This document shows positions 54,201 to 61,394 of a stretch of DNA of 64,000 nucleotides, piece by piece. The stretch lies in assembly GCA_048267165.1 (NCBI GenBank), contig JBLWYD010000015.1, positions 4,873 to 68,872 on the forward strand, written 5' to 3'. Position numbers and translations under genes: made by a program. Source of the DNA: PGYR01 sp048267165. Lineage in GTDB: Bacteria; Bacteroidota; Ignavibacteria; Kapaibacteriales; UBA2268. How positions within the stretch are numbered: position 1 is the first letter of the stretch; every line of letters starts with the position of its first letter. Under the pieces are notes generated by a model. That model was given only the letters and a program-made list of their open reading frames with translations, was not told the origin of the DNA and ran no database searches.

Positions 54201-55989
54201 TTATTTTTGTTGATTGTAAGTAAGGTAAAGGCAATTGGTATCTTGCAACTTCTTTCCAACCGTAAGGACCAGCACCACGAGGATAATCTGAATTTGCAGA
54301 GATTTGGTTTACATTAAATGTATCCAAATCAGCTACCCTACCTCTTTCTATTCTATATCCCAAGAAATCAAGACCAGCTTCTTCTCTGTCATAAGACAAT
54401 TCTGAAGTAGAATCCCAAGCGATTGTAATACCATTATTCAAAGCATTATAATATTTAATGTTTGCAGGGTCTGGAGGTCTAGGAGCTCTAAAGTTCATAT
54501 CATAAACTTCTTGAGCAAATATATCTAAATCTCTTAGTCCTTGTCTATCTTCAAAAGTACCATCAGCATCACCAGTTTTAGATGGTGTTGCAATCATAAT
54601 ACAAACTACCGTTCTAGATGTATCACCCGGTCTCATGTGGAATGCACCAGTTGACATCATAAATCGTTTGTCACCTGGTCCAAAATCTACATCAGTAACA
54701 CCTTCTGATAGATAATTATATCTAGCAACATCTTCATCTTTATCCTCACGGCTATTCCAGTTCTTAAAGGTAACTAGACCAAGTTGGTTAGAATTATCAT
54801 AGAAAGCAGAATCTTTACGTAAGAATTTATAGTCAGGGTGTTTTTCATCTGCTATATAAGTTGTATCACATATTTCAAGACCATTACCCAAATCTCGGCA
54901 AATAATCTCTTCTTGCAATTGTCCATCTTTTAGAAGTGGAGGTCTAATAATTGTAGGAGACTCTAAGAAGTCAAATCCTAAGTATCCAAAACCATTACCT
55001 TGTTCTCCAAATTGACCATCAGTAAACTGATAAGCTAAGTTGAACTCAGGATCTTCGTACCAATAACTTACTCTGTCATTAGTTGCACCGGCATTTTCTA
55101 AAGGTCTTCTAGCTAAATCGACATCCATAATAGGAGCTAACCAACAATCATAAAGTGTATCTTCAGACATATTGATAACATCATATAGACAGAAGAAGAA
55201 GTTTTGGTAACGACCGAATCCCCATGAATATATAGTGAATTCGAATTGTAATCCCATAGGATAACCTTGTTGTCTTCTTCTTGATATAGAACCTTCATAT
55301 CTTGATATATCTAAATCGTGATAAGTTGTAAATATATCCTCACCCGAAATCATAGCAGGTCCTTTAGGGTACTTACTAGTTCTTCTATCACCTTCGTTAT
55401 ACTGATAGTTACCAAAATATCTACTATATCCAACTGTATCATCTTTTTGTGTATCCCAAATTGGCCAGTAAGGAGTACTTTTTCTAGTTGGGTCTAAAGT
55501 AGCACCAGTTGTTCTAGAATAATCAGTGGAAAAGAATACTTTATATTTTTCACTATCTTCTTGCAATAAACTACCATCTTCTATTCTACCTGGAGTTTGC
55601 CACGAAACCGCCCTTTTAGGATTGTAAGAGATAGAAACTAGTTTACTCAAATTGTATTGTGTTGATTGAGAAACACTATCGTAATACGGTATTTTTTTCT
55701 GAGCTGCATACCAAATACCACCACCAAATATATATTGGTTCCTAGAGTTACGTGGGAAATAACCTGTACCTATACCTCTTGGTTTATTATATCCAATCAT
55801 ACCAAAATTCGAGATCATAGTCTCAATATTACTTAAGGTATTCAATTGATAATCAAGAAAGCCATAAGGGTCACGTTGTACCTCGTTTTCTTTCTTTTTC
55901 ATATATTTTTCATCTGGTAATGCATCAGATATTTGCGTCGCAAATACGATCAACATTGTAATGAAAATAATTTTCTTTAGAAAATTCAT
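51286..55989 (-). CDS. very large exported protein with FnIII-like domain
   Basis: A 1567-residue exported protein of unknown function. After the signal peptide comes a family-like N-terminus found in Ignavibacteria-type genomes: TMISNFGMIGYNKPRGIGTG, YIFGGGIWYAAQK, ISYNPKRAVSWQTPGRIEDG. A fibronectin III-like segment starts near residue 500 (PPDPANIKYYNALNNGITIA). A second all-beta part, ~1040-1450, is rich in Thr/Asp/Asn. The C-terminal ~110 residues (RVVPNPYYITHQNEQTPYES, GSTINIYTVTGNLVKTI, DEGRVAVNVWDMIMKNGLRV) resemble FlgD/T9SS-type end domains. It sits 33 bp after the TonB receptor and 12 bp before the PorV-like gene, so the three are one unit. GGAG lies five bases before the start. 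Confidence 0.75.
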   Translation of the reverse strand: MNFLKKIIFITMLIVFATQISDALPDEKYMKKKENEVQRDPYGFLDYQLNTLSNIETMISNFGMIGYNKPRGIGTGYFPRNSRNQYIFGGGIWYAAQKKIPYYDSVSQSTQYNLSKLVSISYNPKRAVSWQTPGRIEDGSLLQEDSEKYKVFFSTDYSRTTGATLDPTRKSTPYWPIWDTQKDDTVGYSRYFGNYQYNEGDRRTSKYPKGPAMISGEDIFTTYHDLDISRYEGSISRRRQQGYPMGLQFEFTIYSWGFGRYQNFFFCLYDVINMSEDTLYDCWLAPIMDVDLARRPLENAGATNDRVSYWYEDPEFNLAYQFTDGQFGEQGNGFGYLGFDFLESPTIIRPPLLKDGQLQEEIICRDLGNGLEICDTTYIADEKHPDYKFLRKDSAFYDNSNQLGLVTFKNWNSREDKDEDVARYNYLSEGVTDVDFGPGDKRFMMSTGAFHMRPGDTSRTVVCIMIATPSKTGDADGTFEDRQGLRDLDIFAQEVYDMNFRAPRPPDPANIKYYNALNNGITIAWDSTSELSYDREEAGLDFLGYRIERGRVADLDTFNVNQISANSDYPRGAGPYGWKEVARYQLPLPYLQSTKIINDPNLGVAAIDSFMIIGPTFDSNGIIEDSSAIRVIRAGQGVIFHSPAATLQARNRYIPSIAGINPIAPWGELYKSVADAEFDKSVYDTYNAYPKFTSNKKIFDDYLVGDIKLDRARIPYNPLYVDHYTFEVSKAYKENVLDSQAIDGIVVVYEKRTEVDPSDSTKTIEVETAIVDSVYFTRTGRLLKDGGTNRYILDGALAISDYSLAMTDSNRVKRALDSLYSYIQTGKVIYEFPDFEGDTAIHNNVILPYMARITNNRTFTDIGDDNRDNVMTATDDFDDTEKLINNTPYFYRVLSYDKGDASQPTPSKINSSVPGVNQVETFPEANEVGSKLKFEIIEMDSSKFNGLYDFEFFAIDEDRAKQLFLGDTLELDFEVMWNHFTTNLRVRDQVLNNPELTTSNYLRRATLTNLSKDSALLYSQPITFNPNGCFSTDEIATALYENAAVIAGNYEPIIDEVTGDTITTFGVWNNSEIIDYSGVFTTGDFTAQNHCNTGFFLPPAYGTLGFDFKFALLQNGGRYRADKIEILEGDAETKLYSIDKSDDEPSKGTLRSQVVDTVQAGLFIDRTTGLARQFISPVYGSFNNGPVDVTLEFVGSGTETVELEWGKDKDANPTTALTKSTFNVDYLDVRVVNNYQFTTPSLKSGVMVGKTNELDHISIDPSLTGVFNTDRVNDDGKVATMVKRAYPSPLNLSEMGISIEEYIGKFNLASFAHVNSDKFISIFEVRSIARNTAKPEYLDVVETYSGLPQGRYYLSGDDGKGNRVDFMNVVNIAGAQFVFDNANLQRRWAGGADEWNYFPNDITANKEKQYDAKDFEVGDKVRMTTNGGASGLPLPGAKLKVVLKEETPGGLTDDQMEGIRVVPNPYYITHQNEQTPYESKLYFTKVPAGSTINIYTVTGNLVKTINHDPLGADNDEGRVAVNVWDMIMKNGLRVQSQTLIAQIIAPNGAETIEKFSIVVGTFNVYDK

Positions 55990-56022
55990 ATTAACTCCAA
56001 ATAATTTAATTTATTTCTTTTT

Positions 56023-59000
56023 TTAGAACCTAATTACAGCACCAAAGAAGATCGTTCTTGGTAGTTGAAATAGAGGTTTATTTTTTAAAGTAATTTCTTC
56101 TAACGCAGTATAATAATTCTCGAACTGCTCTTCTCTTGTAAGGATACCATTTCTATCCAAATCAGCGGCTATATAATATATTCTTTCACCAAATTGGTTA
56201 TATTGATTACTATTATAAGAACCCGGAGAAGCAGGATGACCTTTATCATAGAATGTATTAGGAGAGAAATTACCTTGTTGTACTAAATCAAGAGTACCAC
56301 TATTAAGAGAACTTTGTGTACCGCCATAAACACCTGCAGCAGCAGTTCTATTTGTTAAGTTAAATATATCAACATAAAACTCTATTGACGTATTCCCCAT
56401 TCCTTCACCAAATATTGAACTCAATTCAAATCTCTTACCTATACGAGCATCGACACTCCAAGTAGAAGGTCCTTGTAATGAGTTAATTTCAGACAATTGT
56501 CCAGAACCATTAATTTCAGTTAACGTGTATGGTGAACCTGATCTTAAGTTACCTGTTACACTTGTGTAAGCATTTTCTAGTAAATAAATCCCACCTAATG
56601 CTGGTCCTTCTTCTTCACCCCATTGGAAATTCAATACGGTTGTGATTCTATGAGTGATATCTCTACCTAATCTAAAAGTAGATAGTGGTAAAGCAGGATT
56701 AGTTGTAATTGGGTCAGTACCTACGCCAATACTTGATCTCTCACCTTCACTAGTACCATTAATAGATCCTAATGTATAAGCAAGTCTAAAACCAAAATTA
56801 TCTCTTACTCTTTTTCTTAAATCAATTTCAACACCTTTATTTGTACCGTATTGCCCAACTTCAGCTAAGTAGTAAGGTTCACCAGCAGCTACGTAAGCGT
56901 ATCCTAATTGATTATAAATATCATTATAATAAGCATTGATATCCAATGCAAAATCTTCTGTTAAAGCAGATGAGTAACCTACTTCATATTTGTTTGTTCT
57001 TTGTGGCTCCATATTCGGATCACCGATTATTGGATTATTTACAATTCTAGTTACTAGGTTAGTACCATCAAACATATATTGTAATTGTGGCATTTGGTAA
57101 TAAACACCAAAGTTCATCTTGAATACTGATTGGTCAGTTATAGGATAACTTGCATTCAATCTTGGACTAATCATAAATTTAGAAGTTGTATTAGCAAACC
57201 CATCTTCATCAATTCTTTGTACTAGTGGGAATAGTTGTGTTCTATATATTGAATTTGCATCAAACATATCGAATCTTAATCCAGGAGTGATGATAATACC
57301 TTCAAAAGATATTTGATCCTGAACATAAAGAGCACCCCTCAAAGGATGAAACTCATTACTAGTCAAGTCATATTCTTTCTGAGTTTCAGCATATAAGTTA
57401 CCGCCAAAATCTGCTGAATAAATATCAACCGTCTCAGAAGTAGTTGGTGATGAGTTAGAGTGAAAACCCATAGTATAAGTTCTTATCTCAAAACCAGCTT
57501 GTATATTGTGTTCGAATCTATCACCCGAAATATATTTCGTGAAGTTACCATCAGCTTGTAAGTAGTTACCTTTTCTGAATTGGAAACCGTAGCTACCATG
57601 TCCAGTGAAGAACTGGTTAGTTCCATAAGGATTTCTATAAGTTGAAACTGGAGTACTTTCTACATAACCAGAAAGTGGGTTTACAACATAATAATCTTCT
57701 TTACCAGCAAATACGTTACCGTCTTGAGGATAGATAGTATTTAAAACTGGAGTGTAATGATCTGCTAGTCTATCTTTTAGACCTGGTGTTAATAATCTCA
57801 AACCACCTTCAAATTCTTCAACTGCATAATTATCAGTTGGCATAAGTATATCAAACCCGCCAAAGAATGAAGGGTCAGCCCCAGGGTCAGTTCTTCTTCC
57901 AGTGAAATCATTATTTATATTAGAAGATAATCTAATATCGTAAAAAGCAGATGCTTCTGGGAATGAGTGAGTTAATTTAACAAAGTAATTATTTACGTCT
58001 GTATTTGTAACGTTTAGCTTTGCAAATCTTTCTTCTATTCCAGTTGATTGGCCATCAATAACGCCTTCTTGATTCATATATAGAGTAGCTAAACCTTGGC
58101 TCTCTAAGTTAGTTTGACCTAATTGTCCACCAACTACTACCGATACATTATCAGTCAGTCCAAATGACATTCTACCAGTTATATTTTTAACCCATGATCT
58201 TTGATTATCAAGTTGCCCTAGGTTCTCACCGCCCATTAATTTTTCTCCAGCATTATCATAAACAACTGGAGCATAATATTCATAACCTGAGCCATAATTT
58301 TGTCTGAATTCGTATCTACCTGTTAAATAAAATGTAGCCGATTTTAACGCTTGATCAAGACCAGGAATTGGGCCTCCAAAACCAAACTCAACATTAGAAA
58401 GATTATCACCTTCTAATTGTCTTCCTTCGCCTTCTTCTATTATATCGAATGAATTACCATCTCTAATCAAAGAAACACCTTCTCCTTGAGAACCGTTCAA
58501 TGAAGGTAAATCAGTTCTAAAAGCTATAAAACCGTCATAGCTTTCAGAGTTACCTGTTTTTACAACGGTATTAACAGTACCACCCATTGAGTTACCTTGT
58601 TGTGCACCCGATCCACCTTTCTTAACTTGGATCTCTTCAGTTGCATAAGAAGATACCATAGGAGCAAAGGCAGTTCCAGAACCACCAAATCCACCAGTGA
58701 ACTGGTTCCCTACGTCTAGACCATCTACTAATACTTGTGTATCATTTGCTCTAGTACCACGGATATTATATCCATTACCACTATTTACAACCCCTGATGA
58801 TTGTGAAACGATTGACGTAACACCACCACTGGCTGTTCTTTCCAAATCATCTTTACTGAATTTTGAAATAGAACCGACTTGAGTTTTTTCAACCATCTTA
58901 TCAGCAATAACTTCGATTTCTTCCGAAGTGAATGTTTGGAGTTTAAAATTTACTTCTGTTGTCTGGTCAGCACTTACATTTACTTTCTTAATTGTAGGTT

Positions 59001-59244
59001 CATAACCTGCATAAGAAACTTTCAATTCGTATGATCCTGCTCTAACTCCGGGTATCGCAAACTTACCATTAACTTTTACATTTGCTCCTTGAGTAGTTCC
59101 TACTATAAGTACAGAAGCACCAATCGCGGGATTACCGTTTTCGTCAACGACTTCACCTTTGATTATTCCATATATACCTGCAGTTAGTGATTGCGGTATA
59201 ATAAATGCAAGACTTAATATTGCTATTAATGCTATTCTCAGCAT
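56023..59244 (-). CDS. TonB-dependent outer-membrane receptor
   Basis: A 1073-residue outer-membrane receptor. The signal peptide is followed by a carboxypeptidase-regulatory-like domain (~25-110: GIIKGEVVDENGNPAIGASV, GSYELKVSYAGYEPTIKKV). The plug domain (~125-235) follows, with SGVVNSGNGYNIRGTRANDT and QVLVDGLDVGNQFTGG. The rest is a 22-strand-type barrel ending in the aromatic sequence FFGAVIRF. No SusD partner is present; instead the large exported protein and PorV-like gene follow. The N-terminal Glu-Val-Ile-Ala region (EEIEVIADKMVEKTQVG) is the likely TonB-box area. Substrate unknown. AGGAG precedes the start by eight bases. Confidence 0.9.
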   Translation of the reverse strand: MLRIALIAILSLAFIIPQSLTAGIYGIIKGEVVDENGNPAIGASVLIVGTTQGANVKVNGKFAIPGVRAGSYELKVSYAGYEPTIKKVNVSADQTTEVNFKLQTFTSEEIEVIADKMVEKTQVGSISKFSKDDLERTASGGVTSIVSQSSGVVNSGNGYNIRGTRANDTQVLVDGLDVGNQFTGGFGGSGTAFAPMVSSYATEEIQVKKGGSGAQQGNSMGGTVNTVVKTGNSESYDGFIAFRTDLPSLNGSQGEGVSLIRDGNSFDIIEEGEGRQLEGDNLSNVEFGFGGPIPGLDQALKSATFYLTGRYEFRQNYGSGYEYYAPVVYDNAGEKLMGGENLGQLDNQRSWVKNITGRMSFGLTDNVSVVVGGQLGQTNLESQGLATLYMNQEGVIDGQSTGIEERFAKLNVTNTDVNNYFVKLTHSFPEASAFYDIRLSSNINNDFTGRRTDPGADPSFFGGFDILMPTDNYAVEEFEGGLRLLTPGLKDRLADHYTPVLNTIYPQDGNVFAGKEDYYVVNPLSGYVESTPVSTYRNPYGTNQFFTGHGSYGFQFRKGNYLQADGNFTKYISGDRFEHNIQAGFEIRTYTMGFHSNSSPTTSETVDIYSADFGGNLYAETQKEYDLTSNEFHPLRGALYVQDQISFEGIIITPGLRFDMFDANSIYRTQLFPLVQRIDEDGFANTTSKFMISPRLNASYPITDQSVFKMNFGVYYQMPQLQYMFDGTNLVTRIVNNPIIGDPNMEPQRTNKYEVGYSSALTEDFALDINAYYNDIYNQLGYAYVAAGEPYYLAEVGQYGTNKGVEIDLRKRVRDNFGFRLAYTLGSINGTSEGERSSIGVGTDPITTNPALPLSTFRLGRDITHRITTVLNFQWGEEEGPALGGIYLLENAYTSVTGNLRSGSPYTLTEINGSGQLSEINSLQGPSTWSVDARIGKRFELSSIFGEGMGNTSIEFYVDIFNLTNRTAAAGVYGGTQSSLNSGTLDLVQQGNFSPNTFYDKGHPASPGSYNSNQYNQFGERIYYIAADLDRNGILTREEQFENYYTALEEITLKNKPLFQLPRTIFFGAVIRF

Positions 59245-59439
59245 GATATAAACTCCTAATAAATTAATTTTATTTCAAATTTTTAGAATTCAATAGGCAT
59301 AATTAGAATAGCACAATAGGGTAAGTATCGTAATAAAAGAAAATATAAAAATCTTTACAGTATTATATTGATTTTATTTACTTAACAAAGTGATTATTCA
59401 TTTTAAGCCTTGTTTCAAATATAATAGTTTTTTTATAAA
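59245..59439. other. intergenic region before TonB receptor
   Basis: AT-rich, no gene seen. It is upstream of the TonB receptor on the minus strand and should contain its promoter, but no TTTG/TAnnTTTG pair or standard -35/-10 pair stood out. Confidence 0.35.
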
Positions 59440-59456
59440 CAACACTAATTGTGTTG
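59440..59456 (-). terminator. weak terminator after the anti-sigma gene
   Basis: CAACAC pairs with GTGTTG around TAATT; on the minus strand it is followed by TTTATAAAAAAA, a poor U tract. It stands 26 bp after the anti-sigma stop. Confidence 0.4.
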
Positions 59457-59482
59457 AAATATCTTTACAGTTTTGAAACTTT

Positions 59483-60778
59483 TTAGAAACTAAACTGTAG
59501 TCCATAAACCATAGCGAAACTATAATAATTCTGAGTATATGAGTTAACTAGTTGCGGTAAAGACACCGTAAAGTAGTTGAATTCTGTACCCGCAGTTAAT
59601 TTAACCCCACTTACTAACTCATAAGAAGCCAATAATTTGGAATTACTAGTTAACCCACTTTCAGAAATACCTAACCCCAATCTAAGCCCAAGATCGAAGT
59701 TATCTATTTTATATAATTGTGTTTGGACGAACATTTGTCCCCAATACATTGCGTAATCTTTGTCTCTTTCTGTTCTGAAAACTATTTGTTGTCCAGTCTC
59801 ACGTCCGTATTTGTCTAATACATTTGTGTGAGTAAATGTTTCTGCTTTATAAGCTATATCAGAAAAACCAATCTCAAGTCCAACACTCGTTTTCTCATTT
59901 AGGTTGACCGATACTGCCTGCGAATAAGAGCTAATAGAAGCATTAGCTTTATCATCGAATCCGTATAGTGAATAAGGACTAGAAGTAAAGGCAGTCAATT
60001 GTATATTGTTAATTGCTATATTATTCTGTTGTTGATTTTGCATACTACCAAAGTCACTAAACTGTATATTAGAAGAGTTTGTAGTCTCATCTAAAATAGT
60101 GAAAGTTGGGTTTAGATTTTTTACTATCATCTCATCGCTATTATCTGTAGCAATAACTTTAGCATCTTCTTCTATGTCGTTTTCATTAATAGTACTGCTT
60201 TGAGTTACCTTAGATATCGGTTCTAGATTAACAACTTCTAATTCCTCAATAACGTTACTGATTGATTCCGTTCGCAGGTTTACATCTGTTCTATTATTAT
60301 CAACTACAGATTGAGAAATTGAACTTCTATTTGGGTTAATTGCTCTGTTAGTAATGATTTCTCTGCTAGAAACAACAGGTATTTCTATCTCCATATCTGC
60401 TTTACTATATGAAGGTGTTAAGCTTTTGAATATATTCATATCCGATGTGTACGTGAAAGTGATAAGCAATAAAGCTGCCACCATTGACACTAATTGTCTT
60501 GGGAAAATACTAAATATATTTAGGCTTTTCGGTAGTTTAGCTGGCATTGCTGAGGCACTCATTATCGCCATCATCACCAAGTCTTCTGTTTCGCTTTTTA
60601 GGTCTTCAGGAGTATTGATTGCTTTGGCATCTTCTTTTGCTGCTAAGTGAAGATCAATATACGTATTGAAAATATCACGAGCATTATCATTAGAAGATAT
60701 AATATTGCGTAACTGCAAATCTTCACTTTCAGTCAGCTCACCATCTAGATATTTCGATATTAAATTATCTATGTTCAT
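59483..60778 (-). CDS. anti-sigma factor with C-terminal barrel-like domain
   Basis: A 431-residue membrane protein. Residues 1-75 form an anti-sigma-type N-terminal domain (ISKYLDGELTESEDLQLRNI; no zinc-binding His/Cys set). One membrane segment lies at ~94-112 (LVSMVAALLLITFTY). A long Ser/Asn/Glu-rich linker spans ~113-260. The last ~150 residues look like outer-membrane barrel strands: QAVSVNLNEKTSVGLEIGFS, YWGQMFVQTQLYKI, FDLGLRLGLGISE, VKLTAGTEFNYFTV and the terminal YSFAMVYGLQFSF with final Phe. Such a cytoplasm-to-outer-membrane layout is unusual for anti-sigma factors. The start lies 14 bp inside the sigma gene, so the pair is coupled; this should be the sigma factor's regulator. Confidence 0.8.
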   Translation of the reverse strand: MNIDNLISKYLDGELTESEDLQLRNIISSNDNARDIFNTYIDLHLAAKEDAKAINTPEDLKSETEDLVMMAIMSASAMPAKLPKSLNIFSIFPRQLVSMVAALLLITFTYTSDMNIFKSLTPSYSKADMEIEIPVVSSREIITNRAINPNRSSISQSVVDNNRTDVNLRTESISNVIEELEVVNLEPISKVTQSSTINENDIEEDAKVIATDNSDEMIVKNLNPTFTILDETTNSSNIQFSDFGSMQNQQQNNIAINNIQLTAFTSSPYSLYGFDDKANASISSYSQAVSVNLNEKTSVGLEIGFSDIAYKAETFTHTNVLDKYGRETGQQIVFRTERDKDYAMYWGQMFVQTQLYKIDNFDLGLRLGLGISESGLTSNSKLLASYELVSGVKLTAGTEFNYFTVSLPQLVNSYTQNYYSFAMVYGLQFSF

Positions 60779-61328
60779 CTAATTCTTTTATTATAGGTTT
60801 TAATATTAGTCTAAGTTGTTTTCTTGCTCTGAACACTCTTATTTTAGCTAGAGATATATCTATTTCCAATACATCAGAAATTTCTTGATAAGTTAGCTCT
60901 TCGTATTCTCGAAGAATAAAAGACTCTCTTAGAGAAGTTGGAAGACTGTTTATAGCTTCTTCCAATGCTTGTTTTAATCCGAAATCCGTTGTTTTTTGTA
61001 TTCTTGCTTTGTGATAAGTCTCATCGAAGCTAGCATGTTCTTTGTTTGCTCTAAGCATATTGTAGCAAGTATGTCTTGCTATTGTAAATAGCCACGCTGC
61101 AAAATTATCACCCTTGAAAGATTCTCGCTTCTCATAGACTTTCACGAAAGTCTCTTGGAAAGCATCTTTTGCCATAGGTTCAGAACCAAGCATACGTAAG
61201 CAAAATCTATAAACTCTGTTATGATATTTATGATATAGTATCTGGAATGCTTCGGCACTACCCTTTCTCAGGTTTTCTACCGCTTCATCTAGCTCTATAT
61301 CTGGGTCATATTTTTTTGAATTAAACAT
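60765..61328 (-). CDS. ECF-family RNA polymerase sigma factor
   Basis: A 187-residue ECF sigma factor that would direct RNA polymerase to a small regulon, probably envelope-related. Region 2 spans ~25-95: AFQILYHKYHNRVYRFCLRM, AKDAFQETFVKVYEKRESF and FAAWLFTIARHTCYNML. Region 4 spans ~125-180: AINSLPTSLRESFILREYEE and LTYQEISDVLEIDISLAKIR, the helix-turn-helix for the -35 element. The gene overlaps the anti-sigma gene by 14 bp. It lies 66 bp downstream of the OmpA gene, so a common transcript is possible. Confidence 0.93.
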   Translation of the reverse strand: MFNSKKYDPDIELDEAVENLRKGSAEAFQILYHKYHNRVYRFCLRMLGSEPMAKDAFQETFVKVYEKRESFKGDNFAAWLFTIARHTCYNMLRANKEHASFDETYHKARIQKTTDFGLKQALEEAINSLPTSLRESFILREYEELTYQEISDVLEIDISLAKIRVFRARKQLRLILKPIIKELDEHR

Positions 61329-61394
61329 TAGATTTTAATCTTGCTCTTGCTTTGTTACATTATAGACAATCTGAATTGCAATTTAGTTACACTT

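Noticed and set aside
56023..59244. SusC/SusD-type polysaccharide utilisation locus
   Set aside because: No SusD-like lipoprotein, glycoside hydrolase or hybrid sensor is nearby; the downstream genes are a giant exported protein and a PorV-like barrel.
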